A stretch of DNA of 64,000 bases from positions 39,677 through 103,676 of the forward strand of contig JAJTDF010000026.1 in assembly GCA_021294835.1 (NCBI GenBank), read 5' to 3'. Every line of letters starts with the position of its first letter. Position 1 is the first letter of the stretch. Source of the DNA: Planctomycetaceae bacterium (GTDB taxonomy: Bacteria > Planctomycetota > Phycisphaerae > Phycisphaerales > UBA1924). The notes under the pieces were generated by a model. That model had not been told where the DNA came from. It did no database searches and worked only from the letters and a program-made list of their open reading frames with translations. The position numbers were made by a program, and so were the translations under genes. Positions 52,484-59,455 of the stretch are shown piece after piece.

Positions 52484-53172
52484 CGCCGGCGGGATCGCCT
52501 GACGATGGGCCCAGTTTCGCGGCCCTCGTGCAGCGTTCAGCGCCGGCGGCAACCGTGGAACCGGTGGTCAGCGTTCGCGCTGTCAGCGGTCCGGCTGCGC
52601 CGGCGACGAGCACACCTGCGCCCGCTTCGCCCGCTCCCGCGGCCCCGCGTCCGGTTGCGCCTGCTGATACTGCGGTCCCGAGCGGCGGGTTGACTGTCGA
52701 CGCGGTGTGGGCCCGCGTGATGGCGGTGGCGGAGCGGTCGGCGAGCATTCGGCTGGTGGTGCGGTCCATGCGGCTGCTCTCGCTGGATGAATCGGGCGGG
52801 CGCGCGGTGGTGAGTTGTCCGGCGGTGCAGATGAGCCTGGTGCAGGGCGTGATGGCCCGGCCGCTGGCGGAGATCTTCAAGGAGGCGACCGGCCGGGCGT
52901 GGACGCTGGTGGTGCAGGAGGGCGAGCCGCCCCCCGCGCCGGCCCCGGCGATGGCTGTGGCAGCGTCTGCGGCGGCGTTTGCAGCGGGAGCGGGTCCGCG
53001 GAACGCAGCGCCCGGCGGCCCGGCTGCCGCTGCGTCGCCTATGCCGGCTCCGCAGATGGGCGGTTCGCCGGCGGCGGACCATCCGCTGGTGCGCAAGGCG
53101 GCGCAGGCGTTCAACGGGCGGGTGACCAAGATCCGGCCTCGGGCCAAGGGCCCGGAGGGCACGGGCAACTGA
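52477..53172 (+). CDS. dnaX: DnaX tau-specific C-terminal region (reached by -1 frameshift)
   Basis: After a -1 shift on A7 the frame continues SLTPAGSPDDGPSFAALVQ, a Pro/Ala linker, then VDAVWARVMAVAERSASIRL, RSMRLLSLDESGGRAVVSCP and GVMARPLAEIFKEATGRAWT, which matches the C-terminal domain found in tau and other long DnaX proteins. The combined product has about 609 residues. No start codon with a good ribosome binding site precedes this part, so it is not a separate gene. It ends 59 bases before the YbaB homologue. A sequencing error in the A tract is the alternative, but the position on a homopolymer in dnaX favours real slippage. Confidence 0.82.
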   Translation, partial: SLTPAGSPDDGPSFAALVQRSAPAATVEPVVSVRAVSGPAAPATSTPAPASPAPAAPRPVAPADTAVPSGGLTVDAVWARVMAVAERSASIRLVVRSMRLLSLDESGGRAVVSCPAVQMSLVQGVMARPLAEIFKEATGRAWTLVVQEGEPPPAPAPAMAVAASAAAFAAGAGPRNAAPGGPAAAASPMPAPQMGGSPAADHPLVRKAAQAFNGRVTKIRPRAKGPEGTGN

Positions 53173-53231
53173 CCGGTGGGCGGGGAATGTGCGAGTGATT
53201 TGGGCCGAGTCCGGCCTCTGGAGGATGCGAC

Positions 53232-53609
53232 GTGTTTGACCAGTTGAAGATGATGGGCGCTGTGGCGAACCTGATGAAGAACAAGGAGGCCATCGCCGAG
53301 GCGGCGGCCCGCGTGCAGGAGAACCTGGAGAAGCGGGTGGTCACTGTCGAGGCTCCGGACAAGTCCATCAGCGTGCAGGTGAACGGCAAGCTGGCGGTGC
53401 TGGAGATTCGCCTCGCCGATCGCGTGGTGAAGGATGCGGCGAGCAACGCCGAGACGCAGGCGAAGATGGAGAAGCTGATCGTCGGCGCTGTGAACGCCGC
53501 CATGGCGCGGGCCAAAGAGATCATTCAGGAAGAGATCAGCACCGAGACGCAGAAGCTGGGGCTGGGCGATCTGGGCGGGCTGAGTTCGCTGGGCAACCTG
53601 CTGAAGTGA
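53232..53609 (+). CDS. YbaB/EbfC family nucleoid-associated protein
   Basis: The 125-residue product starts with a GTG and reads MFDQLKMMGAVANLMKNKEA, followed by a long helix, a beta hairpin (SISVQVNGKLAVLEIRLADR) and a second helix with INA-type residues (LIVGAVNAAMARAKEIIQEE). This is the YbaB dimer fold, which binds DNA without strong sequence preference. Its position just after dnaX is conserved in many bacteria, usually followed by recR, but recR is not present here. Confidence 0.9.
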   Translation: MFDQLKMMGAVANLMKNKEAIAEAAARVQENLEKRVVTVEAPDKSISVQVNGKLAVLEIRLADRVVKDAASNAETQAKMEKLIVGAVNAAMARAKEIIQEEISTETQKLGLGDLGGLSSLGNLLK

Positions 53610-53645
53610 GTTCTCCTTTCCCACCGATGCCGGAGGCCCGGGCTG

Positions 53646-55490
53646 ATGGATGCGCAAGCGCTGGTGCTGGCGGCACTGGACGAGATCGACGCCGACCACT
53701 TCGCCCAGGCCGAGGCGCTGTGCCGGCGCGTGCTCAAGCACCTCCCGAATGAGCCGCACGCGCACCGGGTGCTGTGCAATGCGCTGCTGCTGCAGGGGCG
53801 GGCCGAGCAGGCGAGGTTCCACGGGCGGCGGGCGGCGGCGCTGGCGCCGGCGGAGTCGCCGTTCTACTACAGCCTCGGGCGGCTGATGCGCAAACTGGGC
53901 TCGCCTGATGAAGTGGCCGGGCTGATGGCCAAGGCGTGGGAGCTGGACCGCTCGCACCCGGACCCGTGCATCGCGCAGGTGGAGGCGCTGCTGTGGGGGC
54001 AGCGGTTCATAGAGGCGGTGCGGGTTGGGGCTGAGGGGCTGGCGGTGCATCCGGGGTCGGCGGAGTTGGCGGTGAACCGGTCGGTGGCGTTGCTGAACCT
54101 GGGGCGGGCTGATGAGGCGGTGGACACGCTGCGGGCGGCGCGTCGGCTGGCGCCGCACCATGCGACGCTGATGGGCATTCTGGCCAGCACGCTGAACTAC
54201 GACGACCGGGCGACGGCGGCGGAGGTGCTGGCGGTGCATGCCGAGCATGGGCGGCTGCGGGCGATTGAGGAAGGGGCGGTGGGGGTGGGCCGGCCGAGGC
54301 TGGAGTGGCGGGGTGGGGCGGATGGCGGAGAGCGGCCGTTGCGGGTGGTGTTCTTGTCGCCGGATTTTCGGCTGCACTCGGTGGGGTTCTTTGCGTTGCC
54401 GCTGATTGAGCGGCTGGACCGCACGCGGGTGGAGCCGATCCTGTACCACACCGATCCCATGTACGACGAGGTCTCGGAACGGTTCGAGGCGTTGGCGGCC
54501 CGCTGGCGGCACGTGCCCTTGCATGGGGATGCGGCAATTGCCGAGATGATCCGAGCGGACCAGGCGGACGTGGTGGTGGAACTGGCGGGGCTGACCGGCG
54601 GGCACCGGCTGGGCGTGGTGGCGAGGCGGCCGGCGCCGGTGCAGGTGACCTGGCTGGGCTACCCGAACGTGACGGGTCTGGCGGCGATGGATGCGCGGCT
54701 GGTGGATGGGCTGACCGACCCGGTCGAGGCGGATGGGCTGGGGGCGAGCGCGGGTGCGGAGCGGTTGGTGCGGCTGTCGGGTGACGGGCCGTTCCTGGTG
54801 TATCGGCCGCCGACTGGAGCGCCGGAGGTCGCGGCGGCGCCGTGTCTGGCGAGCGGGCGGATCACCTTCGGGTGCTTTGGCGTGCACAAGAAGCTGACGC
54901 CGACGACGCTGGCGCTGTGGGCGGCGGTGCTGCGGGCGGTGCCGGACTCGGTGCTGCTGCTGAAGAACGCGGCGCTTGGTCTGCCTCGGGTGCGGGTGGG
55001 CCCGCCGAGTGAGGCGGAGGCGAAGAACGAGACGGTGCGCGACCTGCGGGCAAGGCTGGCGGCGCTGGGCATCGGGCCGGAGCGGGTGCGGCTGCTGGGC
55101 GTGACGGCGGAGGTGGCCGACCACCTGCGGGCCTATGGAGAGGTGGACATTGCGCTGGACACGTTCCCGTATCACGGGACGACGACGACGTGCGAGGCGA
55201 TGCACATGGGCGTGCCGACGGTGTGCCGCGTGGGGCGGACGCACGCGTCGCGGGTGGGGCTGAGCCTGCTGAGCGCGGTGGGGCTGGGCGAGTTGGCGGC
55301 CGAGAGCGACGAGGGGTTTGTGGCGGCGGCGGTGCGGTTGGCGGCGGATCGGCCGGCGCTGGGGGCGTTGCGTTCGGGGCTGCGGGCGAGGCTGGCGGGC
55401 AGTTCGCTGCGGGATGAGGCGGGGTTCGCGGCCCGGTTTACGGCGGCGCTGGAGGGTGTGGTTCGGGACGTTGCTGCGCAGCAGGAATGA
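53646..55490 (+). CDS. TPR and O-GlcNAc transferase (SPINDLY)-like glycosyltransferase
   Basis: The 614-residue product has TPR-like repeats in residues 1-190 (ALCRRVLKHLPNEPHAHRVL, VDTLRAARRLAPHHATLMGI), then a glycosyltransferase family 41-like catalytic part: RVVFLSPDFRLHSVGFFALP, DVVVELAGLTGGHRLGVVAR, PVQVTWLGYPNVTGL, ITFGCFGVHKKLTPTTLALW and DTFPYHGTTTTCEAMHMGVP. Enzymes of this group add sugars to proteins in the cytoplasm. The order and spacing are full length. Codon use is strongly G/C-rich, like its neighbours. Confidence 0.92.
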   Translation: MDAQALVLAALDEIDADHFAQAEALCRRVLKHLPNEPHAHRVLCNALLLQGRAEQARFHGRRAAALAPAESPFYYSLGRLMRKLGSPDEVAGLMAKAWELDRSHPDPCIAQVEALLWGQRFIEAVRVGAEGLAVHPGSAELAVNRSVALLNLGRADEAVDTLRAARRLAPHHATLMGILASTLNYDDRATAAEVLAVHAEHGRLRAIEEGAVGVGRPRLEWRGGADGGERPLRVVFLSPDFRLHSVGFFALPLIERLDRTRVEPILYHTDPMYDEVSERFEALAARWRHVPLHGDAAIAEMIRADQADVVVELAGLTGGHRLGVVARRPAPVQVTWLGYPNVTGLAAMDARLVDGLTDPVEADGLGASAGAERLVRLSGDGPFLVYRPPTGAPEVAAAPCLASGRITFGCFGVHKKLTPTTLALWAAVLRAVPDSVLLLKNAALGLPRVRVGPPSEAEAKNETVRDLRARLAALGIGPERVRLLGVTAEVADHLRAYGEVDIALDTFPYHGTTTTCEAMHMGVPTVCRVGRTHASRVGLSLLSAVGLGELAAESDEGFVAAAVRLAADRPALGALRSGLRARLAGSSLRDEAGFAARFTAALEGVVRDVAAQQE

Positions 55491-55514
55491 GCGGAGTTTG
55501 GCCTGGAAGTCGCG

Positions 55515-56771
55515 TCAGGTCTTCATGGACGTGAGCATGGCGATGGCCATGGGCAGCAGGGCGAGCACGGGGACGAAGACGGCGGCTTCGACCGGGAGGC
55601 CGGGCAGCGGCGCGGCGGTGCCGAGGATGCTGCCGAGCAGGGCGCCGATGGAGATGGGGGCCGCCTTGAGGGTCTGGGCGACCATGTTGCGGGGCTCGCG
55701 GGTGAGGAAGAAGGGGATGGCGATCAGCAGGCTGAGGAAGACGCAGACGATGACCGCGACGCGGCCCCAGCCGATGCGGAGGAGTTGCTCGCGCAGTTGC
55801 GGGCTGGTGGCCGGGGAGGCGACGGCCTCGCGGATCTGCAGCCAGGAGAGGCTTTGGCTGAAGGTGCGGTAGTGGGCGACTTTGAGCGCGGTGGGGTCCA
55901 GGTCGGTGACCAGACGGTCGGGCGCTCGGGCGGTGGCGGAGGCGCTGGCGCCGGCTTGTGAGCCGGGCGCATCGACCAGGGCCAGGCGGGTGACAACGGG
56001 GGCGTGCAACTTCCAGTAGCCAGCAGTGGCGGGGGCTGCGGGTGCGGCGGCTGGGGCGGGCGGGGCGGAGGGCTTGGCGGAGTTGGCCGGGTTGGCGGGG
56101 GTGGAGATGAAGGTGGCTTTGTCGGCGGAGATACGGCGGATGAGGCGGCCGGCGGTGTCGCTCTCCCAGATGTGGGGCTTGATCAGTTCACCGGCGCCGT
56201 CTGCCGCGTTGGGATCAAACCGTTGGGCCATGATCAGCCGGCCCTGGCTGTCGGGCGTGATGGGGACGGGGAAGCTGGAGAAGTCACGCCGGGTGATTTC
56301 GGTGTTGCTGCGGAGCAGCAGCGGGGCGATGCGGGGGATGACCACCTCTTGATTGATGATCTGCAGCGTGATCATCGCTGCGGCGACCAGCAGCACCGGG
56401 CGGATGAGCCGCGTGAGCGAGATGCCCCCGGCGAGGGCGGCGACGATCTCGCGATGGCGGACGAGCTGGGCGAAGGTGAAGCCCATGGCGCCGATGAGCA
56501 CGATGCCGACGAGGTAGTTGTACAACTGGAGGAGGCGGGGCCACCAGAGATCCGCAGCGAGGATGACGGCGGTGAGGGCCCGCTTGATGGGGCCGGCGCT
56601 GGATTGCCCCTGCTCGCGCAGGGTGGCCTCGGCCACCCCGAGGAAGCGCTGGAGGTTGAGCGAGGCGTCCACCAGCACCACAAACGAACCGAGCAGCACG
56701 AGCAGCACGGCGATGTTGATGAGGAACTGGCGGGCGATGTAACGGTCGAGGATGGACAGGGAGAAGGGCAA
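55515..56771 (-). CDS. LptF/LptG family permease
   Basis: The 418-residue product begins ILDRYIARQFLINIAVLLVL and has six transmembrane helices, three before and three after a periplasmic domain of about 200 residues, as in LptF/LptG. These proteins form the LPS-export ABC transporter with LptB. The periplasmic part carries an Ala/Pro-rich insertion (AKPSAPPAPAAAPAAPATAG). The start is a TTG at 56771, the only option that keeps the first helix. Its partner gene is not in this window. Confidence 0.9.
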   Translation of the reverse strand: MPFSLSILDRYIARQFLINIAVLLVLLGSFVVLVDASLNLQRFLGVAEATLREQGQSSAGPIKRALTAVILAADLWWPRLLQLYNYLVGIVLIGAMGFTFAQLVRHREIVAALAGGISLTRLIRPVLLVAAAMITLQIINQEVVIPRIAPLLLRSNTEITRRDFSSFPVPITPDSQGRLIMAQRFDPNAADGAGELIKPHIWESDTAGRLIRRISADKATFISTPANPANSAKPSAPPAPAAAPAAPATAGYWKLHAPVVTRLALVDAPGSQAGASASATARAPDRLVTDLDPTALKVAHYRTFSQSLSWLQIREAVASPATSPQLREQLLRIGWGRVAVIVCVFLSLLIAIPFFLTREPRNMVAQTLKAAPISIGALLGSILGTAAPLPGLPVEAAVFVPVLALLPMAIAMLTSMKT

Positions 56772-57080
56772 ATTTCAAAATTTCAAAATGACAAGATGGC
56801 AAAATGAAGACAGGCGCGGGGGAAGGGGTGGGCGGTGGGGGTTGGCGGGGGAGAGGGTTAGGCCCTCCCCGAGGAAGTGGCGGGACGGGTGTGTGTGGAG
56901 AAGAGAAGGCGGGGTGGGGTGGGGCTTTGTACGGGTGAGCACCGCTCGCCAAGGATCGAGGGTAGGGGGTGTGTGTGGAAAAGTCGGCGGTGGGGGTGGT
57001 GGGGTGGGTTGGGTAGTAAGTAGATGTGTGGGTGGTTGGCGTTGGCCATGGGTTCTTGTGGGGGGGTGTGTGTGGATAAG
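56772..57080. repeat. AT-rich patch followed by three GGTGTGTGTGGAnAAG repeats (DnaA-box-like)
   Basis: An AT-rich run with AAATTTC/AAAATTTC repeats at about 56769-56807 is followed by G/T-rich DNA holding three 16-base repeats at 56888-56903, 56968-56983 and 57065-57080. Their cores are TGTGGAGAA, TGTGGAAAA and TGTGGATAA. The last is the reverse complement of a perfect DnaA box (TTATCCACA), and the second equals TTTTCCACA. No gene is supported here. See findings for the limits of an origin reading. Confidence 0.6.
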
Positions 57081-57285
57081 TGGGGCGTCGGGACTCCGGG
57101 ATGGCATGGGGGCGCCTGGCCAGAGGCGGTAGGGGGGCTGGCGATGAGGGCGCGCGGAATGGGTGGGGTTTCGGGGACATCCGTACATGTACCTTACCGC
57201 AAAGTGGCTGGAGGTGCAAGGGGGAGGGTTGGATTTTGTGGGGGTGAGGATCGGTCGCGGTCCGCTGAGGCAGGCGGTCGCTGGT

Positions 57286-57309
57286 GCCGGGGAACCTGGG
57301 TTCCCCGGC
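57286..57309. repeat. Perfect 11-bp inverted repeat hairpin
   Basis: GCCGGGGAACC at 57286-57296 is followed after two bases by GGTTCCCCGGC at 57299-57309. It lies in a non-coding stretch just before the transposase remnant. No T tract follows, so a terminator is not supported. Confidence 0.7.
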
Positions 57310-57431
57310 AGCCCCTCCGGGGGAGGCCGGCGGTTCGGGAAGGTGGCGGGTGCAGTCAGGTGCCGCCGGCGAGTTCATCGCGGGGATGATCCGCCGGCTG
57401 ATGACGCTGACGGGCGTCAGGCACCGGTCCA

Positions 57432-57710
57432 TCCGCCCTGACGGCGCCGTGGAAGAGCGCCTTCGTGGAGAACTTCCACTGTCGGCTGCGGGGCGAACCG
57501 CTGGCCGCGGAAGTGTCTGCGGACTCTCGCGCAGCCGAGGCGTTGGCGGCAAGGTGGCAGGAGTAGTGCAGCCACCGTTGCCGGCACTTGTCGCTGAAGG
57601 ACGTCCCACCGGCGGTGTTCGCTGTGACGCTGCCTGGGGCTGCACGCCGCCCGCCGGACCGGCCAGCGACAGCCACCCTCCCCGTCATCCTCAACTCTCA
57701 TCGGGGCTAG
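57432..57710 (+). pseudogene. IS3-family transposase remnant (OrfB C-terminal part)
   Basis: The frame starting at 57432 reads APWKSAFVENFHCRLRGEPL, which matches the SPWQNGxVESFNGRLRDE box of IS3-type integrase-like transposases, and after an internal TAG at 57564 continues CSHRCRHLSLKDVPPAVFAV, matching the NxxRPHSSLGxxTPxEFA end. The N-terminal part with the first catalytic acids is missing and the frame is broken, so this is a decayed remnant. No terminal inverted repeats were identified. It precedes the vWA/PP2C/kinase genes. Confidence 0.75.
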
Positions 57711-57812
57711 TGCAGCAAAGGGAGGCAGGTCAACTGGCGGTGAGCGCTTCGTGCTGCGGTCCCACCATTCACACCCTATTGTTCCAAGGATCCACTGTGA
57801 AAAGGAGCTTAC

Positions 57813-58661
57813 GTGCCACACACCGCCGAGATCAGCCGCGCGACCCCGACCTGCTTCCTATTCCTTATTGATCAATCGGGATCGATGGCTGATCCCATCG
57901 CATCCGCCGAGCCATCCTCCGGTCGTTCCAAGGCGCAATTCGTTGCTGACGCTCTGAACTCGCTTCTTCAGGGCCTGGTCCTCCGCTGTGCACGTGAGGA
58001 GGGGATCAGAGGCTACTTCGACGTGGGCGTGATCGGATACGGCAACTCTGTGGGCCCCGCGCTCGCCGGAGCCTTGGCGGGGCGGGAGTTGGTGTCGATC
58101 ACGGACTTGGGCAACTACCCCGCCCGCCTTGAAGAGCGGACGAGAAAGGTCGAAGACGGGGTGGGCGGGCTGATCGATCAGAAGATCAAGAAGCCGATTT
58201 GGATCGATCCGGTCGCCAACGGCGGCACGCCGATGTGCGAAGCTTTCCGCCAGGCCATCTCGTTGCTCAAGGCTTGGATCGGATCACATCCGCAGTCGTT
58301 TCCGCCAAGCGTCATCCACATCACCGACGGTGAGTCGAGCGATGGCGATCCACTGGGCCTCATGCGAGAGGTCACCAGCCTCGCGACGTCGGATGGCAAC
58401 TGCCTGCTCTATAACTTCCACATCTCCTCGAACGCGGCGGCGAAGGAGATTGTGTTCGCGGATTCGTTGGCGGGGCTCCCGGATCAGTACGCCACGCTGC
58501 TCTTCAATGGCGCGAGTCCGCTGATCCCAGGTGTCCGCAACGAAGTGCAGCGGCAGGGCATGGCAGTCTCGGAGGGGGCCCGGGGGTTCTTGATGAACGC
58601 TCAGACCACGACGATCATCCAGGCCATGGATATCGGCACCAAACCGAGCGCCCTTCGCTAA
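57813..58661 (+). CDS. vWA domain protein (TerY/YegL-like)
   Basis: The 282-residue product starts with a GTG that has AAAGGAG five bases upstream. It is a single von Willebrand A domain with the metal-ion site D20-x-S-x-S in LIDQSGSMADP, a Thr in GGTPMCEAF and an Asp in SVIHITDGESSDGDP, the full MIDAS set. Such proteins form the vWA arm of the TerY-phosphorylation triad (E. coli YegL). The stop is two bases before the PP2C gene start, so the genes are coupled. Base composition is visibly less GC-rich than the surrounding genes. Confidence 0.85.
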   Translation: MPHTAEISRATPTCFLFLIDQSGSMADPIASAEPSSGRSKAQFVADALNSLLQGLVLRCAREEGIRGYFDVGVIGYGNSVGPALAGALAGRELVSITDLGNYPARLEERTRKVEDGVGGLIDQKIKKPIWIDPVANGGTPMCEAFRQAISLLKAWIGSHPQSFPPSVIHITDGESSDGDPLGLMREVTSLATSDGNCLLYNFHISSNAAAKEIVFADSLAGLPDQYATLLFNGASPLIPGVRNEVQRQGMAVSEGARGFLMNAQTTTIIQAMDIGTKPSALR

Positions 58662-58663
58662 AC

Positions 58664-59455
58664 ATGGAAGTTTCTACGGCGGCAATCGCGATCCCCAAGC
58701 GAGGTAACGAGACGATGGGATCGGACGACGCGCTCGCTGCATCTTGCGAGGGGGAGTCGCTCGTCCTGCGGCCCGGGGAAGTTATGCGCTTCGCTGTCGC
58801 CGACGGAGCCAGCGGCTCCATTTACTCCGGCTACTGGGCGGCGATTCTCGCGCGATCCTTTGTGCAAGGCGATCTCTCTGGCGAGGTGTCACAGTGGCCG
58901 TTTGGCCGCATGGCGAGCGAGTGGAGGCACTCTGCCACGGGTCGGCTCGCTGAATCGCACGGCGACGCAATTCCTTGGTACCTCCTGGAGAAGCTTGACG
59001 CATCCGCCCAGGCTGCGCTCCTAGGCGTGGTTCTTGAATTGCCTGCAGACTCCCCAAGTGCAATGTGGAACGCATGCGCGATCGGAGATGCTTGCCTCGC
59101 TCGCATTAGCCCTGGCCGCCCCAGCATCACCTTCCCGATCGATAACCCGGAAGCGTTCGGCAACGACCCACCGCTCATCCCCGCAGAGGACGGAGCTGGC
59201 AGCATTCTTTCGGAAGCGCAGTATGACGGAGGGGTCATCTGGCCTGGGGACAGTCTCTATCTGCTCACCGACGCTGTTGCTGCGTGGTTCCTTCGCGAGA
59301 GTGCCGCGAGCGGCGAGCCTTGGCTGCAACTCGACGAGGTTCTCGACGCTCAATGTGAGGCCGCAGCCAAAGTCTGGGCCGATGGCGAGAGACACGCGGG
59401 CCGCATGAAGAATGACGATATCACCGTGCTACGCTTGAGGTTTGGACCTGGCTGA
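58664..59455 (+). CDS. PP2C-family protein phosphatase-like (YegK-like)
   Basis: The 263-residue product has PP2C-type features: GNETMGSDDALAAS near the N-terminus, FAVADGASGSIYSGYWAAIL (the DGxxG metal site), a WNACAIGDACLARI strand pair, DSLYLLTDAVAAWFL (the D-A version of the DG site) and MKNDDITVLRLRF at the end. It would remove phosphate from Ser/Thr and probably reverses the kinase encoded next. Its stop overlaps the kinase start by one base (TGATG). Confidence 0.8.
   Translation: MEVSTAAIAIPKRGNETMGSDDALAASCEGESLVLRPGEVMRFAVADGASGSIYSGYWAAILARSFVQGDLSGEVSQWPFGRMASEWRHSATGRLAESHGDAIPWYLLEKLDASAQAALLGVVLELPADSPSAMWNACAIGDACLARISPGRPSITFPIDNPEAFGNDPPLIPAEDGAGSILSEAQYDGGVIWPGDSLYLLTDAVAAWFLRESAASGEPWLQLDEVLDAQCEAAAKVWADGERHAGRMKNDDITVLRLRFGPG

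Noticed and set aside
52116-55244. A 1042-codon minus-strand open frame across dnaX, ybaB and the OGT-like gene
   Set aside because: It is antisense to three recognised genes, is Arg/Pro/His-rich as GC-rich shadow frames are, and shows no domain.
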